Below, piece after piece: positions 42,316 to 49,030 of a DNA stretch of 49,030 bases (positions are counted from its first letter, which is position 1; each line of letters begins with the position of its first letter). The position numbers and the translations under genes are program-made. The notes below the pieces were generated by a model. That model saw nothing but the letters and a program-made list of their open reading frames with translations. It ran no database searches and was not told the DNA's origin. Source of the DNA: an uncultured Clostridia bacterium (GTDB taxonomy: Bacteria; Bacillota; Clostridia; Oscillospirales; Acutalibacteraceae); assembly GCA_904397895.1 (NCBI GenBank), contig CAJFOZ010000048.1, forward strand, positions 1-49,030, written 5' to 3'.

Positions 42316-44214
42316 TTATTTGTTTTTCATTGCGATATTTCCCGCATCGTCTAAAACAAGCAAATAATTGCTATTGTCGCTAGATAATCTATTCAGGTCG
42401 GTTTGGGTAATTGTATAGCCAGCATCCGGGACAGCAATCGGTAATAGATCCCCTTCTTCCGGTTTTAACCAGGTAGAAATTCCTATTTCCGCCTGGCTAA
42501 GGTCACCACAGACCACAGTGTTAGGCATGTTGACCATTCCATCGGCTACATATCCATCCAGGTAAAGGTTATCCCCTAACGCATTATCACCGGAAGTGTT
42601 TCCTGTGACTTGGATATCGCCTGAAAGTTTCAAGGTGCTTTTTGGGGCAATCAATAAACCACTGCCATTGCTTTCTGCAAAGTTATTTATAATGCTCCCA
42701 CCCGATAGTTCGATGGATTTGCATTCGTTGACATACATTCCGCCGCCGTAAACCGCGGAATTGTCCGCAATTGTTCCATTTGCAATTTTAAAAGAAGAAT
42801 TTGATGTGTAAATCATTACACCGCCTCCACAGTTGGCTTTGTTATTTGTCAGCTCTCCACCGTCTAAAATAAACCGGCCTGCTTCCTGATAAACGGCCCC
42901 GCCGCCAAAAGCAAAATCTGAAGTCCCTATCGCCTCATTGGAGTCGATCTTTCCGCTGGTCATTGTAAAGGTGTTAGTGGATAAATTCACAAGCGCCACT
43001 CCGCCGCCAGAGTATGCCGTATTCCTTTCGATGGCGCCGCCCTTCATATCCACAGAACCTGCAATTACCGTAACGCCTCCACCAGCTCCCTTAACCGTGA
43101 TATTCTCATTGTTACAAAGAACCGCGCCTTCTTCCAGGACCAAATTCCCGGGGATAGAATCTCCCCCCTTCTTTGTACCAACTGCAATTAAAGCACGGGA
43201 GGCAGTAACGCCTTGTTGGCTTCCGCCGTCAATTTGGATATCCTTCAATGTGACGCCGTTTTCATTCCCATAAATATTCAAAAAATAGCCATGACCGTTT
43301 ACATCACTGGTAATTATACAAGGATGTTCCGGGTCTGCACTTGTAATCGTCATGGATTTTGTAATTTCCATTGTTTGAGATAGTACAACATCTTTCAAAA
43401 GTTTAATGGTTCCGCCGTCGTACACGTTAGCAAGTGCATCGGCGAAATCCCCTGATGCCCAAGCCCCACCTTCGGACACCTGATAAGATGCGTCGCCTGT
43501 CTGTGTAGACGTGTCGTCAAAGGTGGCGTTTACATCGTATTGGTTATTCTCAAAACCATCCATTTCCGCAGGGGCCTGTTTGGCAACTACATTCACATCA
43601 ATGGTGATATTGCCGTTTTGATAGACATTGCCTACCGATTCCTTCATATGTACAGCCAATGCGAAGAAATCGGTTTCATTCTGTTCCCCATTTATGATTT
43701 CATCCAGCATACCGTTCGGCGCCGCGGTGATCCGGCCTGCCTGTATATCGCCGACCTGTACATCCGCGATGGCTTTCAGATCTTCCCAACTATCTACATT
43801 GTCCAGATCCCCGGCTTTCTTGCCGTCTAGGATAGCATATTCCAACGCGCCTGATAAAGGAATCTCTCCATCGATCACGTCCAGAATGATGTTATAACTA
43901 AGCGCAAGGCTTCCCTTGTTCTGTACGGCCAAATATACAATTTCTGTTTTGCCTGGTTCCCAAAGGATACCATTTCCTGTGGCTTCACTAAAGATGTCAC
44001 CTTCGCCGTTTGCAATGCTCTCATATGTCCCATTGCCGGCCTTGTCCATTAACAGGTCAATTTTCAGAGTGCCCGCTTGGATCCGATTATTTTCATTGGT
44101 CACGGAGTCAGTAAACCAAGCAAAGGTCGTCCCCACCAGCAACGCCACACACAGCAACAACGAAAGCGCACTGGCCCATAGAGCTTTTTTATTGATTTTA
44201 TTCCCTGTTGTCAT
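42316..44214 (-). CDS. TasA/camelysin-type N-terminus joined to a right-handed beta-helix
   Basis: Secreted surface protein of 632 residues. The N-terminus (ALLVGTTFAWFTD, then NRIQAGTLKIDL) is the hallmark of TasA/CalY-type proteins exported with SipW-like signal peptidase. A domain of about 200 residues resembles that family. From about residue 260 the chain turns to parallel beta-helix repeats rich in Gly and Asn (GGAIERNTAYSGGG, GGELTNNKANCGGG, GTIADNSAVYGGG, GGSIINNFAESNG). No SipW gene or sortase motif is in the window. GGAGG lies eight bases before the ATG. It may be a fibre or adhesin, or bind polysaccharide. Confidence 0.82.
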   Translation of the reverse strand: MTTGNKINKKALWASALSLLLCVALLVGTTFAWFTDSVTNENNRIQAGTLKIDLLMDKAGNGTYESIANGEGDIFSEATGNGILWEPGKTEIVYLAVQNKGSLALSYNIILDVIDGEIPLSGALEYAILDGKKAGDLDNVDSWEDLKAIADVQVGDIQAGRITAAPNGMLDEIINGEQNETDFFALAVHMKESVGNVYQNGNITIDVNVVAKQAPAEMDGFENNQYDVNATFDDTSTQTGDASYQVSEGGAWASGDFADALANVYDGGTIKLLKDVVLSQTMEITKSMTITSADPEHPCIITSDVNGHGYFLNIYGNENGVTLKDIQIDGGSQQGVTASRALIAVGTKKGGDSIPGNLVLEEGAVLCNNENITVKGAGGGVTVIAGSVDMKGGAIERNTAYSGGGVALVNLSTNTFTMTSGKIDSNEAIGTSDFAFGGGAVYQEAGRFILDGGELTNNKANCGGGVMIYTSNSSFKIANGTIADNSAVYGGGMYVNECKSIELSGGSIINNFAESNGSGLLIAPKSTLKLSGDIQVTGNTSGDNALGDNLYLDGYVADGMVNMPNTVVCGDLSQAEIGISTWLKPEEGDLLPIAVPDAGYTITQTDLNRLSSDNSNYLLVLDDAGNIAMKNK

Positions 44215-44251
44215 AGCGATTTCCTCCCGTCATCACAAATCTTTTTGTCAA

Positions 44252-44280
44252 ATTATAACATTTATTTTCTTAAATAACAA
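44252..44280 (-). promoter_or_regulatory. Promoter of the beta-helix protein gene
   Basis: TTGTTA (44280-44275) and TATAAT (44257-44252), 17-base spacing, about 35 bases before the ATG. Confidence 0.75.
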
Positions 44281-44318
44281 TATATTTTTCTTTTATCATG
44301 GTATTTTGGCATAGAAAA

Positions 44319-44349
44319 GGATCCTGGACATAAAATGCATTCAGGATCC
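44319..44349 (-). terminator. Hairpin, possible third terminator downstream of the tRNAs
   Basis: GGATCCTG (44319-44326) and CAGGATCC (44342-44349) form an eight-base stem; TTTT follows on the minus strand. It separates the tRNA unit from the beta-helix promoter. Confidence 0.5.
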
Positions 44350-44454
44350 ATTCGAAAGGGCGTACACTTTAAATATCCCTTCTGGGGGACAAAAAATTAC
44401 AAATCAAAACTGTGGTGGGTATATCCTGCGATGCGGGTATATTGGGTGGGTACA

Positions 44455-44640
44455 TTAGATGCCGCCCAAAACGCGGGCACAGTGCTACAAAAAAGAAAAC
44501 CTGCGGCACGCGAATTGCTCACCGCAGGTGTAGAAGGGGTGGACACTTTAGATGCCGCCCAAAACGCGGGCACAGTGCTACAAAAAAGAAAAACCTGCGG
44601 CGCGCGAATTGCTCACCGCAGGTGTGGTGGGGAGAGATGG
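44455..44640 (-). repeat. Tandem duplication of a 93-base terminator segment
   Basis: The segment starting TTAGATGCCGCCCAAAACGC at 44455 recurs at 44548, an offset of 93 bases, nearly identical over about 75 bases. Each copy contains the hairpin CCTGCGG...CCGCAGG (about 44500-44528 and 44594-44622) that, on the minus strand, is followed by a U-rich run. The tRNA-Tyr 3' end abuts the proximal copy, so the tRNA unit has two terminators in series. Confidence 0.85.
44594..44622 (-). terminator. Terminator of the tRNA-Thr/tRNA-Tyr unit (proximal copy)
   Basis: CCTGCGG pairs with CCGCAGG around a 14-16-base loop; the minus strand continues TTTTTCTTTTTT. It starts three bases after the tRNA-Tyr CCA end. 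A second copy lies 93 bases downstream. Confidence 0.85.
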
Positions 44641-44709
44641 ATTCGAACCATCGAAGTCACTGACAACAGATTTACAGTCTGCCCCCTTTGGCCACTCGGG
44701 AATCTCCCC
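44625..44709 (-). tRNA. tRNA-Tyr (anticodon GTA)
   Basis: An 85-base class II tRNA. The acceptor stem GGGGAGA pairs with TCTCCCC, the anticodon arm is CAGACTGTAAATCTG with GTA, the long variable arm is typical of Tyr, and the T-loop is GGTTCGAATCC. The discriminator A and CCA end are encoded. It lies 28 bases after tRNA-Thr. Confidence 0.95.
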
Positions 44710-44737
44710 ATATTCAATTCTACCCTGTTAAAAGATG

Positions 44738-44813
44738 TGGAGCTGGTGGACGGACTCGAACCCCCGACCTGCTGATTACAAATCAGCTGCTCTACCAGCT
44801 GAGCTACACCAGC
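44738..44813 (-). tRNA. tRNA-Thr (anticodon TGT)
   Basis: A 76-base tRNA with acceptor stem GCTGGTG paired to CACCAGC, D-arm AGCTCAGCTGGTAGAGC, anticodon arm CTGATTTGTAATCAG with TGT in the loop, and T-arm GGGTTCGAGTCC. Discriminator T and CCA are encoded. It is first in the unit. Confidence 0.95.
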
Positions 44814-44832
44814 ACAACAGGCGACGCATATT

Positions 44833-44861
44833 AATATACCACATGCTCAAGTATCTGTCAA
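44833..44861 (-). promoter_or_regulatory. Promoter of the tRNA unit
   Basis: TTGACA (44861-44856) and TATATT (44838-44833) with 17-base spacing, about 20 bases upstream of tRNA-Thr. Confidence 0.88.
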
Positions 44862-44883
44862 GCATTTTCTTCTAATTCTCATC

Positions 44884-44930
44884 AAAAAAAATACTGCCCG
44901 GACTTATTTCATCTTTCGTCCGGACAGTAT
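44884..44930 (-). terminator. Terminator after ricT
   Basis: ATACTGCCCGGAC (44891-44903) pairs with GTCCGGACAGTAT (44918-44930) with one mismatch-type pair; TTTTTTT follows on the minus strand. Confidence 0.9.
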
Positions 44931-44938
44931 CCCACATC

Positions 44939-45871
44939 TTACGACTGCTTTTGTGGCTTAGAACCGTCTTTTCCCTTCTCAAAAAGTTGAGGTTCTACCT
45001 GTTTGTCCATCTCCTTTGGCTCTTCCTTCTTATCTTTTTTCGATCCGTCCTTGGGCTGTTCCCGGCGCTGGATCTTTAGTTTTGAGCGGTGAAACACCTT
45101 CGGTACCGCCTCAGGCGCTTTATCCATACGGACCTTGACGTCTCCTGTCAACAAGTTGGTTTCACATACGACGCCCTTGCCCTCCGGCGTTATGACTGGA
45201 GTTCCCGCCCGGGGGGTAATATGCAGCAGATACTCATAACTATCCTGCTCATACTTTAAACAGCACATCAGGCGGCCGCAAGTACCAGATATCTTAACCG
45301 GGTTGATGGAAAGCCCTTGTTCTTTTGCCATTTTGATGGACACCGGCTGGAACTCCCCTAAAAAGGTCGAACAGCAGAAAGGCCTGCCGCAGATACCGAT
45401 GCCGCCCAGCATCTTGGATTCATCCCGTACGCCAATTTGGCGCAACTCAATGCGGGTGCGGAATACTGACGCCAGGTCTTTGACCAATTCCCGGAAATCC
45501 ACACGGCCATCGGCTGTAAAATAAAAGAGGATCTTATTGTTGTCAAAGGTATATTCCACATCCACCAATTTCATTTCCAGCTTATGGCTTTCAATCTTTT
45601 TCAGGCAGATGCGGAAGGCTTCCTTTTCCTTGCGGGCATTTTCTTCCAACCTCTTGATATCCTCTTTGGTAGCCATGCGGATGACCGGCTTCAGCGGTTG
45701 GACAATTTCCTCATCGTCCACCTGGCGGTTGGACATCACTACCTCACCGCATTCCACTCCCCGGCTTGTTTCCACAATAACACGCTGTCCTTTTTGGGCT
45801 TGGTTGCCGGCGGGATCAAAATAATAAATCTTACCGATATTTTTAAAGCGGATGCCAATTACTTCAGTCAT
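44939..45871 (-). CDS. ricT: PSP1-domain protein RicT (YaaT)
   Basis: Subunit of the RicAFT (Y-) complex that in Bacillus helps RNase Y mature mRNAs and carries Fe-S clusters. The PSP1 region of this 310-residue protein shows VETSRGVECGEVV near the start and the cysteine clusters GICGRPFCC and GTCGRLMCC, ligands of the family. The last ~50 residues are a Lys/Glu/Gln-rich tail. AAGGAGG precedes the ATG. No ricA or ricF is nearby. Confidence 0.92.
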   Translation of the reverse strand: MTEVIGIRFKNIGKIYYFDPAGNQAQKGQRVIVETSRGVECGEVVMSNRQVDDEEIVQPLKPVIRMATKEDIKRLEENARKEKEAFRICLKKIESHKLEMKLVDVEYTFDNNKILFYFTADGRVDFRELVKDLASVFRTRIELRQIGVRDESKMLGGIGICGRPFCCSTFLGEFQPVSIKMAKEQGLSINPVKISGTCGRLMCCLKYEQDSYEYLLHITPRAGTPVITPEGKGVVCETNLLTGDVKVRMDKAPEAVPKVFHRSKLKIQRREQPKDGSKKDKKEEPKEMDKQVEPQLFEKGKDGSKPQKQS

Positions 45872-45915
45872 GATTCCCTCCTTATAAACTGCGTTGGGAT
45901 CAACATTCCCTTTTC

Positions 45916-45944
45916 ATTATAATGCATCCTCATCCAAGGCGCAA
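45916..45944 (-). promoter_or_regulatory. Promoter of ricT
   Basis: TTGCGC (45944-45939) and TATAAT (45921-45916), 17-base spacing, about 45 bases before the ATG. Confidence 0.75.
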
Positions 45945-45963
45945 GAGATAGGACCTTCCCATC

Positions 45964-46006
45964 AAAAAGAAAAAGCCGGGAACAGGCTTTCCCTGCCTCG
46001 GCTTTT
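45964..46006 (-). terminator. Terminator after the methyltransferase-like gene
   Basis: AAAAAGCC...AGG (from 45971) pairs with CCT...GGCTTTT (to 46006) with small internal mismatches; TTTTTCTTTTT follows on the minus strand. Confidence 0.8.
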
Positions 46007-46052
46007 CAGCTTCTGCCTTTTTTGCCAATACGGCCTTGTTCCTATTATACGC

Positions 46053-46682
46053 TTATTCTTGCAACTTTAGACGAAAATCCAATCGGATCAGGCGTTTTCC
46101 ATTGGGCATGGGGATTTCTTCCCGCAATATCACACTCCATCCCGACCCCTTCATTAGCGCTACCAATTCCGCAGGATCAATATCCTGATGGATGTCCTCC
46201 ACTTTCTGTAGTCCTTGACTATAGGGGGATGGAGAGACAAAGGCCTCTTTTTGATTCTGCTGCACCACACAGGACACAATCTCAGGCTTAACGACTGCAA
46301 GGCAATGGAAAAAGGCCCCCATACCGATGTATTCCAGTATCAGATCTGCCACCACTAGATCCACTTGCGGCAAGGAAATCTCCGATTGCCTCAAGTCAAC
46401 ACACAGGAGCTGTAAACAGGATTGCAGTTGTGGATATCTCCTCCAGCATGTGTTTAAATAGTTTTCGTTAATGTCCACTCCTACAATGGTCTTGTATTGA
46501 CCGGCAGCAATATGCTCTAATCCGTTCCCTCCTGCTACGCCTAAAATGGCCACTGAATGTACATCATACCCATTTAACTGACGTTCCATTAGGCGATTAA
46601 GTTCCTGCAACTGATAAATCTTTTGTTCCGCCATGTGCTTCTCGTATTGGTCTAGAGGTACATCCCTCCATGGATTTCTCAT
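46053..46682 (-). CDS. Class I SAM-dependent methyltransferase-like protein
   Basis: A 209-residue protein with a Rossmann-type SAM fold: AILGVAGGNGLEHI (motif I), IVGVDINENYL (acidic end of strand 2) and VDLVVADLILEYIG (motif IV region). An N-terminal helical stretch of about 45 residues comes first. The substrate is unknown. I prefer the ATG at 46682 (GGGGTG six bases upstream) to the GTG at 46691. It is monocistronic. A palindrome lies just upstream. Confidence 0.75.
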   Translation of the reverse strand: MRNPWRDVPLDQYEKHMAEQKIYQLQELNRLMERQLNGYDVHSVAILGVAGGNGLEHIAAGQYKTIVGVDINENYLNTCWRRYPQLQSCLQLLCVDLRQSEISLPQVDLVVADLILEYIGMGAFFHCLAVVKPEIVSCVVQQNQKEAFVSPSPYSQGLQKVEDIHQDIDPAELVALMKGSGWSVILREEIPMPNGKRLIRLDFRLKLQE

Positions 46683-46691
46683 ATCCGGCAC

Positions 46692-47102
46692 CCCATTTAT
46701 ATCCTATTTGTATAATATACAATATTTTAATCTATTTGTATATAATCAACATCGTTATTGGGCCTTTAAAGAAAAAAATCTAACACTATTTTTTGTCCAT
46801 TCAGTCAAATGGACGCCTTCTATTTTAATAAAATTATAACAAGAAGATGCTATAAAAACAATTTATTTGGGACTTTTTCATTTGAGAATACTGTTACTAC
46901 TTAAAGAAATTGTTTTTTCTTATTTTGATTCATTTTGTTTGAAAAAGAGCCTTCTTATCTTGGGCTAAAAAGATGACTTTTTTCACAAATTAGCCTCTCT
47001 TTTTAAAATTGAAATTAATTGCTTTAAAAAATATCCTATTCACTAATTTAAAGCATTTTACTTGTTTCCCCTAAAAACCCCTTTTATTCTAAGCCCAAAA
47101 AA
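46692..47102. other. AT-rich gene-free stretch
   Basis: No gene is supported. Near the methyltransferase gene is a perfect inverted repeat TTGTATA-A-TATACAA (46708-46722), and CTATTTGTATA occurs twice (46704 and 46732). These may be the promoter/operator of that gene. The remainder is low-complexity A/T with no clear signal. Confidence 0.5.
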
Positions 47103-47424
47103 GAAAAAGGCACAGAAACATACATTCTGTGCCTTTTTCTCCAGCTGCGATGGGACATTTCCCCGCCACTGAAATCTATATAAAGCGAGCGGAGGAGCCG
47201 ATCCGGCTACCCATGGCGCTCGACGCCCGCAACCGGTAGCAAACTTATCATAACCCGCTTAAGGACCAGTTGAAAACCGGACTTGAGGGAATAACATACC
47301 TTGCCGCCGACCACTGACGCTCGCGGGTTTTCCGCTCTCTGTATCAGTGTATGCGCTTCAGGCTCTATGGCGACAAAAATGTTTCATCTGTGGAATCCCT
47401 GACTTCTCTTTTATGTATTTTTTA
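47103..47424 (-). ncRNA. Large structured non-coding RNA, possibly raiA motif
   Basis: This G+C-rich island in an AT-rich gap has no ORF or ribosome site. Read on the minus strand from a TATAAT at 47436-47431, it ends in a strong terminator (AAAAAGGCACAGA paired with TCTGTGCCTTTTT, about 47103-47139). Complementary segments include CGCCA near the 5' part with TGGCG near the 3' part, CACTGA with TCAGTG, CATAC with GTATG, GCGG-AAAAC-CCGC, GGCG-TCGA-GCGCC-type and GCCG-GAT-CGGC. Size and compact helices recall the Clostridial raiA motif, but I cannot confirm the match. I see no tmRNA tag frame and no RNase P core. Confidence 0.6.
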
Positions 47425-47430
47425 GCAATA

Positions 47431-47436
47431 ATTATA
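47431..47436 (-). promoter_or_regulatory. Putative -10 box of the structured RNA
   Basis: TATAAT on the minus strand. The hexamer 17 bases upstream (AAATAG-like) is not a good -35, so the exact start is uncertain. Confidence 0.4.
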
Positions 47437-47565
47437 CTTACAGTATTTTACTGCTATTTATCATTACTTTTTACTTCATTTGAAATTCAAAAAGGATGAT
47501 TTTTAAACCGGTTTTACCTAGTTATAATTTTTAAATTAAAGAATTTTCATTGGACTAGTAGGCTA

Positions 47566-47594
47566 TTGACAAAGATACTAAAATGATGTAAACT
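47566..47594 (+). promoter_or_regulatory. Promoter of the DUF4854-like lipoprotein gene
   Basis: TTGACA (47566-47571) and TAAACT (47589-47594) with 17-base spacing, about 45 bases before the ATG. Confidence 0.8.
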
Positions 47595-47644
47595 TTCTTT
47601 GAATTTTTTTTGAATTCTCAGCTGTGAGAAGAAAGGAACATTTT

Positions 47645-48184
47645 ATGAAAAAGATTATAACCCGTGTCTTAACCCTGGGTCTTGCTTGCATCATGGCTTT
47701 GTCTCTAACCGCCTGTGGTTCTAATGGCTCCTCGTCCACTGCCAACAATACCTCCTCCAACGCTGTTGCTCAGAGCTCATCTACTGAAGGCGGTGTTGCA
47801 TCCAAAAATAACGATAGAGAAAGCAGCAAAGCACCTATCCCTTCGAATGGCAAGTATGCTTCTATAGAAGAGTATATCAACTCTGATATTCTGCAATCTC
47901 AAATGGAATCTTTAGTGGATTCTATGAAAGATAACGGCATCCAGATCGAAGTGAAAAGTGAAGATAATAAGTTGATTTATGAGTACACCTACACTACTGA
48001 TATAGGCGATGTGGATACTGTTGTGTCTGTTTTAGAGCAAGGCCTCGAATCCAACGCTTCCACCTTTGAGACTGTCGCATCCGGCCTAAGATTGGCTGTG
48101 GATATAGAGGATCCGGTTGTGGTTGTGCGCTATTTAGACAAAGACGGCAAAGAGTTATGCTCCCGCGAATTCTCCGCCCAGTAA
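47645..48184 (+). CDS. DUF4854-like lipoprotein
   Basis: A 179-residue lipoprotein: KK-type signal, then the lipobox SLTAC (Cys about 24). A Ser/Asn-rich linker reaches about residue 70. The globular part opens with YASIEEYINSDILQSQM, the pattern of DUF4854 proteins common in Clostridia, whose role is unknown. AAGGA precedes the ATG at 47645; an ATG at 47624 in the same frame is less likely. It is monocistronic, one of only three plus-strand genes here. Confidence 0.82.
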   Translation: MKKIITRVLTLGLACIMALSLTACGSNGSSSTANNTSSNAVAQSSSTEGGVASKNNDRESSKAPIPSNGKYASIEEYINSDILQSQMESLVDSMKDNGIQIEVKSEDNKLIYEYTYTTDIGDVDTVVSVLEQGLESNASTFETVASGLRLAVDIEDPVVVVRYLDKDGKELCSREFSAQ

Positions 48185-48204
48185 AATTTATTCTAACCAA
48201 AACC

Positions 48205-48237
48205 AAAAGGCTCCTGCCTCTCAGCAGGAGCCTTTTT
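48205..48237. terminator. Convergent bidirectional terminator
   Basis: AAAAGGCTCCTGC (48205-48217) pairs perfectly with GCAGGAGCCTTTTT (48224-48237). It serves the lipoprotein gene and trxA. Confidence 0.93.
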
Positions 48238-48257
48238 CTATTGTGTAATTGTGTCAA

Positions 48258-48569
48258 TCATCCCAGCATTTTAAGGATATCAGCCTTGGGATGGACTCCC
48301 ACAGAAGTGCTGACTACCTGGCCGTTCTTGAACAGGATCAAGGTGGGGATGCTCATCACGCCGTACTGTTGGGCCAATTCCGGTTCCTCATCCACGTTGA
48401 TCTTGACGACCTTGACCGATCCGCTTTTTTCTTCGGCTACCTCGTCCACAATGGGCGAAAGCATCCGGCAGGGGCCACACCAGGAGGCCCAGAAGTCGGC
48501 TAACACCGGCTGGGATGAAGAAAGTACCTCTTGCTGGAAATTGTTTTTATTGACAGAAAGAACAGACAT
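48258..48569 (-). CDS. trxA: Thioredoxin
   Basis: Cytoplasmic dithiol reductase of 103 residues. The active site WASWCGPC has cysteines at about 31 and 34. The cis-Pro loop is SIPTLILF and the Gly near the C-terminus is in GVHPK. AAAGGAG precedes the ATG. It is monocistronic. A short inverted repeat GTGA-TATAG-TCAC lies upstream (48644-48656), near weak promoter-like sequence. Confidence 0.97.
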   Translation of the reverse strand: MSVLSVNKNNFQQEVLSSSQPVLADFWASWCGPCRMLSPIVDEVAEEKSGSVKVVKINVDEEPELAQQYGVMSIPTLILFKNGQVVSTSVGVHPKADILKMLG

Positions 48570-48693
48570 GCTGCATTCTCCTTTCGGTTGGTGAAATATT
48601 TGGATTCGTTGGGTTTAGTATACCCCATTTCCAACGTCTCTTCCGTGACTATATCACACTTATCCCCTAGGATTTTGTCAAACAAGCGGATGC

Positions 48694-48725
48694 AAAAAGG
48701 CCCTGGAACAAACCGTTCCAGGGCC
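48694..48725 (-). terminator. Terminator reading in from the right edge
   Basis: GGCCCTGGAAC (48699-48709) pairs perfectly with GTTCCAGGGCC (48715-48725), followed on the minus strand by TTTTT. It must end a transcript that begins at or beyond 48726. Confidence 0.9.
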
Positions 48726-49030
48726 CGCGGCAAGTTGCCGCTGCCAATCCGCAACCGACAAGCTCAGGTAAAACCAAAATGATACCAGCCTGCGCCGTAC
48801 ACCAGCAGATCGAGATTCTTTTTGCGATGCGGCAAACTGCCAACACCAAATCCGCAACCATGGACTGCGGACCAAAATATTTGGATCTCTCCCGGTTAAC
48901 GTTTGGAGAACTGGGGAGCGCGACGGGCGCCTTTGAGACCGGACTTCAATCGTCTGAGCGATGATTTTCCTTGATATTCCGGGCTTTTTTGAGCCTCGGC
49001 CCCTCGGTTGTCCTATTCCTTAACCAAAAA
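48726..49030 (-). other. Unassigned 3' region or RNA at the window edge
   Basis: No gene is supported within this stretch, although it leads into a strong terminator. On the minus strand GGTTGCGGATT occurs twice (about 48755 and 48863), each followed by a small hairpin of the GGCA.TTGCC type. A frame open from the window edge ends at 48946 with a basic tail (LKKARNIKENHRSDD) and could be the C-terminus of a gene outside. A non-coding RNA or a long 3' end are the alternatives. Confidence 0.35.

Noticed and set aside
44335-44775. 146-codon plus-strand frame across the tandem repeat and both tRNAs
   Set aside because: It reads through the duplicated terminator and antisense to two tRNAs; repeated peptide segments simply mirror the DNA duplication.
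47103-47424. tmRNA, RNase P RNA or SRP RNA as identity of the structured RNA
   Set aside because: No tag-peptide frame, no RNase P core motifs, and no SRP GGAA-loop helix could be found.
48667-48875. Overlapping 60-residue minus-strand frames near the right edge
   Set aside because: They run through a strong terminator hairpin, lack ribosome sites and have Trp/Cys/Arg-rich composition unlike neighbouring genes.

Overview
The window looks like a chromosomal segment of an anaerobic Firmicute, most likely a gut-type member of the class Clostridia (Oscillospirales/Ruminococcaceae-like). The evidence is an Ile-type T-box, strong GGAGG ribosome-binding sites, a RicT/PSP1 protein, SdpR/SdpI and BmrCD-type genes, tRNAs with encoded CCA ends, a sortase-type tail and large secreted glycan-active proteins. 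I infer this from gene content and did not test it. Almost every gene is on the minus strand; only the ArsR/SdpI pair and one lipoprotein are on the plus strand. Two tRNA genes are present. I see no CRISPR array, phage genes or transposase.

Layout. 1-1.5 kb: ccdA and a TlpA-like thioredoxin. 1.6-7.7 kb: ilvB-ilvN-cimA-leuC-leuD behind a T-box leader whose specifier reads ATC (Ile), which fits the citramalate route to isoleucine. 7.8-11 kb: rlmB, then a membrane protein that keeps the outline of a P1B-type ATPase but has lost its catalytic motifs. rlmB is preceded by a foldable leader. 11.2-14 kb: rpsO-pnp, with a long hairpin just ahead of pnp. 14-16.5 kb: folE-folP-folB-folK. 16.5-20.1 kb: an envelope operon made of an LCP-like protein, two transglutaminase-type lipoproteins and a 54-residue membrane protein between them. 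20.5-24.6 kb: a MarR regulator and a two-subunit ABC exporter, with an operator next to the promoter. 24.7-26.5 kb: enolase behind a promoter with a perfect palindrome at its start point. 26.6-28.2 kb: a siroheme nitrite/sulfite reductase-like protein. 28.3-29.2 kb: ArsR (SdpR-like) and SdpI-like membrane protein.

29.3-44.3 kb is more accessory. It holds a 2271-residue secreted GH38 alpha-mannosidase with CBM32, four CBM6-like repeats and Ig-like domains, then an adenine deaminase, a secreted metallophosphoesterase with a C-terminal SPDTG sorting signal, a DUF1905 protein, a likely manganese-catalase relic, and a protein joining a TasA/camelysin-type N-terminus to a beta-helix. 44.4-49 kb: tRNA-Thr and tRNA-Tyr followed by a tandemly duplicated terminator segment, ricT, a small methyltransferase, a large structured RNA candidate (possibly raiA motif), a lipoprotein and trxA.

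The best leads for new biology are the catalytically dead P-type ATPase-like protein, the LCP-like/transglutaminase/miniprotein operon, the structured RNA at 47.1-47.4 kb, the palindrome on the enolase promoter, and the structured leaders of rlmB and pnp. Function calls rest on motifs read by eye; no database search was possible.
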